A DNA stretch of 64,000 nucleotides, taken from contig NZ_BMPY01000013.1 in the NCBI RefSeq assembly GCF_014647835.1, positions 110,069 to 174,068 on the forward strand, given 5' to 3'. The position numbers and the translations under genes are program-made. Positions 54,982 through 64,000 of this stretch are shown piece after piece. Position 1 is the stretch's first letter. Each line of letters starts with the position of its first letter. The notes below the pieces were generated by a model. The model made no database searches and had not been told where the DNA came from. It saw nothing but the letters and a program-made list of their open reading frames with translations. Source of the stretch: Microbispora rosea subsp. aerata (GTDB lineage Bacteria > Actinomycetota > Actinomycetes > Streptosporangiales > Streptosporangiaceae).

Positions 54982-55048
54982 CCTGTTTGCTTATCGAGGA
55001 ACAGAATCGACCCGTGGCTCGCGGACAGTCAAGGCTTCTTCGGCTTTT

Positions 55049-55831
55049 TTACAGCGCCGACCCAAACCATCCCATTCGCGCAGATATCTCGGCGGCCGCC
55101 GCCATGACCTGCTCCGCCACGGCGGTGATCGCCGTTTCGGGCATCCGGAACGTGGGGCCGGAGGCGCTGACCGAGGCGATGACGGAGCCGTCCGCGCCCC
55201 GGACGGGCGCCGCGACCGCGCTCAGGCCGTCCTCCAGCTCGTCCACCGCCGTCGCGTACCCGCGGCGGCGCACCTCGGCCAGCTCCGCCCGCAGGCGGCG
55301 GGGATCGGTGACGGTCCGCGCAGTGAGACCGGGCAGGTCCGCCGCGAGCACCTCCTCGCACAGCTCGCCCGGGGCGTGCGCGAGCAGCACCTTGCCGTTG
55401 GACGTCGCGTGCAGGGGGATCCGCTGGCCCACCCAGTTGTGGAGCTGGAGCGCCGACGGCCCGGCGACCTGGTCGACGTACAGGGCCTCCCGGCCGGCGA
55501 GGACGGCCACGTTGACGGTCTCGCCCACCGCGCGGGCGAGCGCGGGGGTGACCGCGCGGCTCTCGCGCACCAGGTCGAGGCGCGCGCTGGTCGCCCCCGC
55601 GAGCCGCACCAGGCCCACGCCCAGCCGATATCTGCCGCGGTCGCTGTCCTGCTCGACGAGATCGTGGCTCTCCAGCGTCGCCACCAGGCGGAACGCGGTG
55701 GATCTGTGCACGCCGAGGCTGGCCGCCAGCTCGCTGACGCCGAGCTCGCCGTCCCGGGCGAGCAGCTTCAGGATGGTGAGCGCCCGATCGACGGACTGCA
55801 CCGCCGCCCCGTCACCCGGCCCGTTGCTCAT
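55049..55831 (-). CDS. IclR-family regulator (first of two)
   Basis: A 260-residue IclR protein with winged helix (SVDRALTILKLLARDGELGV, SELAASLGVHRSTAFRLVAT) and effector domain (ETVNVAVLAGREALYVDQVA, PLHATSNGKVLLAHAP, SAVAAPVRGADGSVIASVSA). Its ATG has a TAGAGT hexamer six bases upstream, suggesting a leaderless mRNA, with a TGCG..CGCA-type site at 55843-55856 directly behind it. That arrangement predicts autoregulation. It lies between the transporter operon and purU and probably controls the betaine genes. Confidence 0.92.
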   Translation of the reverse strand: MSNGPGDGAAVQSVDRALTILKLLARDGELGVSELAASLGVHRSTAFRLVATLESHDLVEQDSDRGRYRLGVGLVRLAGATSARLDLVRESRAVTPALARAVGETVNVAVLAGREALYVDQVAGPSALQLHNWVGQRIPLHATSNGKVLLAHAPGELCEEVLAADLPGLTARTVTDPRRLRAELAEVRRRGYATAVDELEDGLSAVAAPVRGADGSVIASVSASGPTFRMPETAITAVAEQVMAAAAEISARMGWFGSAL

Positions 55832-55837
55832 GGCACA

Positions 55838-55927
55838 ACTCTACGCAGAATACGCACCGCCCTCTTGACCAGCCCCACCCGACGAGTCACTCTGTTGCGT
55901 ATACGTCACCATGTTGCGTATTGCGCA
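55838..55927. promoter_or_regulatory. iclR-purU intergenic region with three operator copies
   Basis: Three related sites lie in this space: ACGCAGAATACGCA (55843-55856), TTGCGTATACGTCA (55895-55908) and TTGCGTATTGCGCA (55914-55927). The last is 15 bases before the purU ATG and the first overlaps the -10 (ACTCTA on this strand, 55838-55843) of the leftward iclR gene. Three sites in 85 bases suggest cooperative binding by an IclR dimer or tetramer and control of both genes. Confidence 0.65.
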
Positions 55928-55941
55928 CTCAGGAGGCTGCC

Positions 55942-56808
55942 ATGTCCGCTCGCCCGGGTCGCGAGTTCGTGCTGACGTTCTCCTGCGTGGACCGGCCGGG
56001 GATCGTCTACGCGGTGAGCGGCTTCCTCGTCCAGCACGCGGGCGACATCCTGCAGAGCCAGGAGTTCAACGACCGCACGAACGGCCACTTCTTCATGCGG
56101 GTCCACTTCGCCGTGCCCGACGGCCGCGGCGACATCGAGGAGCTGCGCCGCGGCTTCTCCTACGTCGGCGACTCCTTCCAGATGAACTGGCAGATCAAGG
56201 ACGCCGCGACGCCGACCAGGACGCTCGTGCTCGTGTCGAAGTTCGGCCATTGCGTGAACGACCTGCTCTACCGTCAGCGGGTCGGCGCGCTCAACGTCGA
56301 GATCCCCGCGATCGTCTCCAACCACCGGGACCTCGAACCGCTCGCCGAGTTCTACGGCGTGCCGTTCCACCACGTGCCGGTGACCCCCGACACCAAGCCC
56401 GAGGCCGAGCGGCGCATCCTCGAACTGGCCGAGGAGCTCGACACCGACCTGGTCGTGCTCGCCCGCTACATGCAGATCCTCAGCGACGACATGTGCAAGC
56501 GCCTGGAGGGCCGGGCGATCAACATCCACCACTCGTTCCTGCCGGGGTTCAAGGGCGCCAAGCCGTACCACCAGGCCCACGAGCGCGGCGTCAAGCTGAT
56601 CGGCGCCACCGCGCACTACGTCACGGCCGACCTCGACGAGGGCCCGATCATCGAGCAGGACGTGGAGCGGGTGGACCACTCGCTCGACCCGGACGCGCTC
56701 GTCACCGTGGGCCGCGACGTGGAGGCGCGGGTGCTGGCCAGGGCCGTGCGCTGGCACTGCGAGAGCCGCGTCCTCCTCAACGGCGACCGCACCGTCGTCT
56801 TCCGCTGA
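55942..56808 (+). CDS. purU: Formyltetrahydrofolate deformylase
   Basis: A 288-residue enzyme that hydrolyses 10-formyl-THF to formate and THF. The N-terminal ACT domain (about 6-85) has SCVDRPGIVYAVSGFLVQHA. The formyltransferase-like catalytic part has VGALNVEIPAIVSNH, GRAINIHHSFLPGFKGAKPY and IGATAHYVTADLDEGPIIEQ, with the Asn/His/Asp catalytic set. AGGAGG lies five bases before the ATG. Here it balances the folate pool that is overfilled with C1 units by dimethylglycine and sarcosine breakdown, and passes formate to the nearby dehydrogenase. Confidence 0.95.
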   Translation: MSARPGREFVLTFSCVDRPGIVYAVSGFLVQHAGDILQSQEFNDRTNGHFFMRVHFAVPDGRGDIEELRRGFSYVGDSFQMNWQIKDAATPTRTLVLVSKFGHCVNDLLYRQRVGALNVEIPAIVSNHRDLEPLAEFYGVPFHHVPVTPDTKPEAERRILELAEELDTDLVVLARYMQILSDDMCKRLEGRAINIHHSFLPGFKGAKPYHQAHERGVKLIGATAHYVTADLDEGPIIEQDVERVDHSLDPDALVTVGRDVEARVLARAVRWHCESRVLLNGDRTVVFR

Positions 56809-56898
56809 GCGTGCGCGAGCCGGTCGGGGGCCGGGGATGAGGATGCGCGTCGTCCCCGGGGATTTCCCGGCGTTCCGGCCCGCGGTCGCGTCTGCCGC

Positions 56899-56904
56899 TA
56901 CAGT
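56899..56904 (+). promoter_or_regulatory. -10 box of a leaderless iclR mRNA
   Basis: TACAGT ends six bases before the ATG of the second IclR gene and no ribosome site is present, the usual layout for a leaderless transcript. No clear -35 is visible. Confidence 0.45.
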
Positions 56905-56910
56905 CCCGGT

Positions 56911-57699
56911 ATGAGCAACGACGCTTCCGCCGCCAAGACCGAGGCCAACGGCGGCGGCGTGCAGTCCGTGGACCGGGCGATCAGCATCATGGAGATCCTC
57001 GCCGACCGCGGCGAGGCGGGGGTCACCGAGATCGCGGCCGAGATCGAGGTCCACAAGTCGACCGCGTTCCGCCTGCTGGGCGCGCTGGAGGCGCGCGGGC
57101 TCGTCGAGCAGACCGAGGACCGCGGCAAGTATCGCCTCGGCTTCGGGCTGGTCCGCCTCGCCGGCAGCGTCTCCGCGCGGATGGACGTCACCCAGCAGAG
57201 CAGGCCCGTCTGTCAGCGCCTGGCCGAGGAGATCGGCGAGACGGTGAACATCGCCGTCCTGCGCTCGCACTACGCGGTCAACCTCGACCAGGTGCGCGGC
57301 CCCTCCGCCGTCACCGCCCACAACTGGGTGGGCCAGCTCACGCCCCTGCACGCGACGTCGAGCGGCAAGATCCTGCTGGCGTACGTGGACCGGCGGCGCC
57401 GCGACGACCTGCTGCGCGCGGCCGGCCTGCGGCGCTACACGCCCAACACGGTGACCTCGGCGGAGAAGCTGGAGCGGGAGCTGGCGGAGATCCGCGAGAA
57501 CGGCTACGCCCTGTCGCTCGAGGAGCTCGAGGTGGGCCTGAACGCGCTCGCCGCCCCCGTCCGCTCCTTCCGGGGCGAGGTCGTGGCGGCGGTCAGCGCG
57601 TCCGGCCCCGCCTACCGGTTCAGCGAGGAGCGCATGCGCGAGCTGGCCCCCGTCCTCGTCAAGGGCGCCGAGGAGATCAGCCACCGCCTCGGCGGGTAG
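56911..57699 (+). CDS. IclR-family regulator (second)
   Basis: A 262-residue IclR protein, clearly related to the first (SVDRAISIMEILADRGEAGV, TEIAAEIEVHKSTAFRLLGA, ETVNIAVLRSHYAVNLDQVR, PLHATSSGKILLAYVD). The two differ most in the helix that reads DNA (GVHRSTAF against EVHKSTAF is alike, flanks differ) and in the effector pocket, so they may share sites but answer different ligands, such as betaine and a breakdown product. It converges with the formate dehydrogenase gene. Confidence 0.92.
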   Translation: MSNDASAAKTEANGGGVQSVDRAISIMEILADRGEAGVTEIAAEIEVHKSTAFRLLGALEARGLVEQTEDRGKYRLGFGLVRLAGSVSARMDVTQQSRPVCQRLAEEIGETVNIAVLRSHYAVNLDQVRGPSAVTAHNWVGQLTPLHATSSGKILLAYVDRRRRDDLLRAAGLRRYTPNTVTSAEKLERELAEIRENGYALSLEELEVGLNALAAPVRSFRGEVVAAVSASGPAYRFSEERMRELAPVLVKGAEEISHRLGG

Positions 57700-57708
57700 C
57701 CCGCGTCC

Positions 57709-60033
<2,325 letters not shown>

Positions 60034-60051
60034 GCCGCATCCCCTCCGAAC

Positions 60052-61173
60052 TCACTCGCCGAGCTTGCCGCGTACCCAATCATGGAACAGGCCGATGTGG
60101 TGCTCGCTAGGCACCAGGACGCCACCCTTGGCATACGTCCGGGAGCTCATCGCGGGCTGGGTGCGCTCGCAGGCCTCGAAGTCCTGCTGGTTCACCCGGT
60201 GGAACAGCTCCACCGACCGGCTGAGGTCCTTGCCCGCGGCCACGACCTCCGGCAGGTACAGCCAGTCGCACTCCACCACGGTACGGTCCACCGCGAGCGG
60301 GAACATCCGGTGGATGATCACGTGGTCGGGCACCATGTTGACGAAGACCTGCGGTTTGATCGTGATCGCGTAGTAGCGCCGGTCCTGGTCCTCGCTGATC
60401 GTCGGGATGCGGTCGAGCCCCTCCGAGCCGTCGACGGTGAAGCCCTGGATGTCCTCGCCGAACAGCGCGCCGTGACCCACGTAGTACTGCGCCGCGTAGC
60501 CGTCGGCGAACTCCGGCAGCACCTCGGTCAGCTCGGGGTGGATGGTCGCGCAGTGGTAGCACTCCATGAAGTTCTCGACGATGAGCTTCCAGTTGGCCTT
60601 CACGTCGTAGACGATGCGCCGGCCGACGGCGAGGTTGGCCACGTCGTAGTTCTCCAGCGACACCAGGTCGCCCAGACGCGTGCGCACGTCGCCGAGCACG
60701 GTGTCTTCGAAGGACGGCGGCTCGTCGGCCAGGCACACCCACACGTAGCCCAGCCACTCCCGCACCGCCACGTTCACCAGGCCGTACTCGACCCGGTCGA
60801 TGTCGGGCATCTTGGTGAGGTTGGGGGCCGCGATGAGCTTGCCCTCCAGGTCGTAGGTCCAGGCGTGGTACGGGCACTGGAAGGCCCGCTTGACCTCGCC
60901 GGACTCCTCGGTGCAGATGCGGGCGCCGCGGTGGCGGCAGACGTTGTAGAACGCGCGGAACGAGTTGTCCCGCGCCCGCGTGATCAAAATGCTCTCGGTG
61001 CCGACCTGCACGGTCTTGAACGCCCCGGGCTTGGGCAGGTCCGAGGCCCGGACCGCGCAGAACCACATCGACTCGAAGATACGCTTCTGCTCCAGCGCGA
61101 AGATCTCGGGGTCGGTGTAGGACTCGCCCGGCAGCGTGGCCATCAGGCTGGGGGGCAGGCTCGTGGTGCTCAC
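60052..61173 (-). CDS. gbcA: Rieske oxygenase, glycine betaine monooxygenase GbcA-like
   Basis: A 373-residue oxygenase subunit. The Rieske 2Fe-2S site is CRHRGARICTEE with FQCPYHAWTYDLEGKLIA (Cys-His and Cys-His pairs). The mononuclear iron ligands lie in VENFMECYHCATIHPEL. The protein matches the aromatic-ring hydroxylase alpha family branch that includes GbcA and stachydrine demethylase, which take a methyl group from quaternary amines as formaldehyde. Position between the mycothiol formaldehyde dehydrogenase and the formate dehydrogenase supports betaine demethylation. No GbcB-like reductase gene lies in the window. A different quaternary amine as substrate remains possible. Confidence 0.82.
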   Translation of the reverse strand: MSTTSLPPSLMATLPGESYTDPEIFALEQKRIFESMWFCAVRASDLPKPGAFKTVQVGTESILITRARDNSFRAFYNVCRHRGARICTEESGEVKRAFQCPYHAWTYDLEGKLIAAPNLTKMPDIDRVEYGLVNVAVREWLGYVWVCLADEPPSFEDTVLGDVRTRLGDLVSLENYDVANLAVGRRIVYDVKANWKLIVENFMECYHCATIHPELTEVLPEFADGYAAQYYVGHGALFGEDIQGFTVDGSEGLDRIPTISEDQDRRYYAITIKPQVFVNMVPDHVIIHRMFPLAVDRTVVECDWLYLPEVVAAGKDLSRSVELFHRVNQQDFEACERTQPAMSSRTYAKGGVLVPSEHHIGLFHDWVRGKLGE

Positions 61174-61234
61174 AGGTGGCTCCTCAAGGTCGCAGGTCGC
61201 ACGTCGGTAATCGAGATGATCAAGAGGGGATCGG

Positions 61235-62320
61235 TCACAGGACCACGACGGAGCGCAGCACCTCGCCGTGGTGCATCTTCTCGAAGGCCGCCTCGACGTC
61301 CTCGAGCGCGATCGTCTCGGTGACGAACGCGTCCAGGTCGAGCCGTCCCTGCTGGTAGAGGGAGACGAGCATGGGGAAGTCGCGGCTGGGCAGGCAGTCG
61401 CCGTACCAGGAGGACTTCAGCGCGCCGCCGCGGCCGAAGACGTCGAGCAGCGGCAGCTCCAGCGTCATCTCCGGGGTCGGCACGCCGACCAGCACGACGG
61501 TCCCGGCGAGGTCGCGGGCGTAGAACGCCTGCCTGTACGTCTCGGGGCGGCCGACCGCCTCGATGACGACGTCGGCGCCGAAGCCGCCGGTCAGCTCGCG
61601 AATGGCCTCCACCGGGTCGGTCTCCCGCGAGTTCACGGTGTGGGTGGCGCCGAAGCGGCGGGCCCACTCGAGCTTGGTGTCGTCCACGTCGACCGCGATG
61701 ATCGTGGTCGCGCCGGCCAGATGCGCGCCCGCGATGGCCGCGTCGCCGACGCCGCCGCAGCCGATGACCGCGACCGAGTCGCCGCGGGTCACCCCGCCGG
61801 TGTTGATCGCCGCGCCGAGCCCCGCCATCACGCCGCAGCCGAGCAGGCCGACCGCGACCGGCGACGCGCTCGGGTCGACCTTGGTGCACTGGCCGGCCGC
61901 CACAAGCGTCTTCTCGGCGAACGCGCCGATGCCGAGCGCCGGGGACAGCGGGGTGCCGTCGGCCAGCGTCATCTTCTGGGTCGCGTTGTGGGTGTTGAAG
62001 CAGTACCACGGCCGTCCGCGCAGACAGGCGCGGCAGGCGCCGCAGACGGCGCGCCAGTTGAGGATGACGAAGTCGCCGGGGGCGACGTCGGTCACGCCCT
62101 CGCCGACGGCCTCGACCACACCGGCCGCCTCGTGCCCGAGGAGGAACGGGAAGTCGTCGTTGATGCCGCCCTCCCGGTAGTGCAGGTCGGTGTGGCACAC
62201 CCCGCAGGCCTGCACGGCCACGAGCGCCTCACCCGGGCCCGGGTCCGGCACGACGACGGTCTCCAGGCTGACCGGCTGGCCCTTGCCCCTCGCGATGACC
62301 CCGCGGACTTCGTGCGCCAT
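61235..62320 (-). CDS. S-(hydroxymethyl)mycothiol dehydrogenase (formaldehyde dehydrogenase)
   Basis: A 361-residue zinc alcohol dehydrogenase. Catalytic zinc ligands lie in [15 protein letters not shown] and [16 protein letters not shown]; the structural zinc cysteines in [20 protein letters not shown]. The NAD fold is [20 protein letters not shown]. Phrases such as [27 protein letters not shown] and [16 protein letters not shown] are those of the actinobacterial mycothiol-dependent enzyme (MscR/FadH). It would oxidise formaldehyde released by the Rieske step. It heads the unit with gbcA and the formate dehydrogenase gene, 61 bases before gbcA. Confidence 0.9.
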   Translation of the reverse strand: MAHEVRGVIARGKGQPVSLETVVVPDPGPGEALVAVQACGVCHTDLHYREGGINDDFPFLLGHEAAGVVEAVGEGVTDVAPGDFVILNWRAVCGACRACLRGRPWYCFNTHNATQKMTLADGTPLSPALGIGAFAEKTLVAAGQCTKVDPSASPVAVGLLGCGVMAGLGAAINTGGVTRGDSVAVIGCGGVGDAAIAGAHLAGATTIIAVDVDDTKLEWARRFGATHTVNSRETDPVEAIRELTGGFGADVVIEAVGRPETYRQAFYARDLAGTVVLVGVPTPEMTLELPLLDVFGRGGALKSSWYGDCLPSRDFPMLVSLYQQGRLDLDAFVTETIALEDVEAAFEKMHHGEVLRSVVVL

Positions 62321-62354
62321 GGTGCTCTTTCCCTCGAATCAGTCGTGTGCGGTA

Positions 62355-62390
62355 GTTGTGCAAGACGAAACACATAGCACTATGCGCAAC
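62355..62390. promoter_or_regulatory. IclR-type operator upstream of the formaldehyde/Rieske unit
   Basis: GTTGTGC (62355-62361) and GCGCAAC (62384-62390) form inverted arms with one mismatch, and the half-sites resemble GTTGCGC found at the dimethylglycine and purU promoters. It lies 35 bases before the ATG of the formaldehyde dehydrogenase gene. The rest of the gap to 62586 shows no gene. Confidence 0.5.
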
Positions 62391-62586
62391 AGACTGAGGC
62401 CGTCGAGACCCACTGTCAAGGGGTGACTTTTCCGCTGATGTCCGGGTTTTGCGATGTGTCGGCAGGCGACGGCGCGGCCTGCGGGGACGCCTTCGACGAT
62501 CGTGCTCCGGACCGCCGTCCGGCGGCCCCTGCCTGCGGCTTCGCCCCGGCCGGCCGCGCCGGTCCCCTCGGCCGGGGGTGCGAGGA

Positions 62587-63168
62587 TCAGCGGGGAGAGT
62601 TCTCGAGCTGAGTGATGATCGGGGTGAGCAGATCGTTCAGCTCGCGGACGAGGACCGTGAGGGCGCGGTGCGCCGTCTCGGCGAGGTCGTGCGCGGGCCC
62701 GTCCGGCGTCGCCGGGAGATCCTCCAGCGGCACCGGGGCGTCCACGAGCAGGGTGGGGCGCAGATGGGGGACCTTCGCGAGGTCCTGCTCGGCGGGGTCC
62801 ACGAACTGGCCGAAAATCTCCGGCCACCCCCGCCAGCCGCGGTCGCGCCACCAGTCGCGCGAGACCGTGAGCGCGGCCGGCAACGGGGAGACGAGCGTGA
62901 CACGTGCCGTCAGCGACCCGTCCCACCCGTTGCGCACGCAGGTGGCGGACAGCACCCGCCGATGCCAGCGGACCAGCCCCGGCGAGGTCAGGGGCGGGGT
63001 GGCGATCCGCCAGGACGCGCACGCGAACGCGACCGGGGCGATGTCTCCCCACACCCCCTCGAACTCGCCGAGGTTGTCCCACACCCGCTCGGCGTAGTGG
63101 CTGACGCCGTCGCGGGCGCGTTCGCGGTCGGCTCTGACGTCGATCCAGAAGGCCTGCTGTCCCGCCAT
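62587..63168 (-). CDS. Protein of unknown function
   Basis: A 193-residue soluble protein I do not recognise. It is rich in tryptophan (AFWIDVRADRERARDGV, ERVWDNLGEFEGVWGDIAPV, SRDWWRDRGWRGWPEIFGQF), and has no membrane segment, signal or cysteine motif. The ATG has no good ribosome site. It lies nine bases downstream of no gene: clpC starts its 3' end nine bases away on the same strand upstream, so this gene may be co-transcribed with clpC. Nothing ties it to betaine use. Confidence 0.55.
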   Translation of the reverse strand: MAGQQAFWIDVRADRERARDGVSHYAERVWDNLGEFEGVWGDIAPVAFACASWRIATPPLTSPGLVRWHRRVLSATCVRNGWDGSLTARVTLVSPLPAALTVSRDWWRDRGWRGWPEIFGQFVDPAEQDLAKVPHLRPTLLVDAPVPLEDLPATPDGPAHDLAETAHRALTVLVRELNDLLTPIITQLENSPR

Positions 63169-63177
63169 GAGCCGAGG

Positions 63178-64000
<823 letters not shown>

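Overview
The window is high-GC DNA of a filamentous actinobacterium. GTG and TTG starts are common, genes often overlap by ATGA or GTGA, and several -10 boxes sit about 6 nt from a start codon, as in leaderless mRNAs. An mre/rodA wall cluster, secreted GH9 cellulases with CBM2, a CGNR regulator, ClpC and a mycothiol-dependent formaldehyde dehydrogenase all fit. Codon use and gene content suggest the Streptosporangiaceae or a near relative; this is inference from style, not a phylogeny.

Layout. 1-5.8 kb: a PH-domain protein, an agmatinase-family ureohydrolase, an MFS exporter, an AhpD-like protein divergent from a MocR/PdxR regulator, and a lipoprotein with a class A beta-lactamase/PBP-like fold. 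5.9-12 kb: the wall-elongation operon mreB-mreC-mreD-mrdA-rodA, carrying an 88-bp tandem repeat that multiplies the mreD/mrdA translation-start junction and an unrecognised 77-codon reading frame between mrdA and rodA. 12-19 kb: a DUF2293 protein, a soluble Ser/Thr kinase, an N6-adenine DNA methylase fused to an HsdS-like tail, a PP2C phosphatase, a CGNR regulator and a methyltransferase. 19-25.3 kb: a PhzF-like protein, an AhpD-like protein, a NarL-type two-component system, then decayed genes (frameshifted DUF2000, C-terminal piece of a MocR regulator) and a DoxX protein. 25.5-33 kb: a cellulose-degrading island with two tandem GH9-CBM3c-FnIII-CBM2 cellulases and a non-catalytic FnIII4-CBM2 protein. 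33-40 kb: rnhB, a secreted repeat protein divergent from an OmpR-type two-component system whose kinase has tandem repeats in its outer domain, TetR with DoxX, a patch of gene remnants and panD.

40-62.4 kb is one coherent system for using glycine betaine as a carbon and nitrogen source. An ABC importer (ProX, two-domain ProW, ProV) brings it in. A Rieske oxygenase (GbcA-like) and a dimethylglycine oxidase/dehydrogenase-like flavoprotein remove the first two methyl groups, heterotetrameric sarcosine oxidase (SoxBDAG) the third. GlyA makes serine from glycine plus methylene-THF, and SdaA deaminates serine to pyruvate. Released C1 units are handled by S-(hydroxymethyl)mycothiol dehydrogenase, PurU and a FdhF/YdeP-type formate dehydrogenase. 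Two IclR regulators lie inside the locus, and related TGCG..CGCA palindromes occur in front of the catabolic, transport, iclR/purU and formaldehyde units, so they probably form one local regulon. The transporter operon begins with a short reading frame whose N-terminus looks like the start of an aldehyde (betaine aldehyde) dehydrogenase. The right edge holds an unrecognised gene and the 3' end of clpC.
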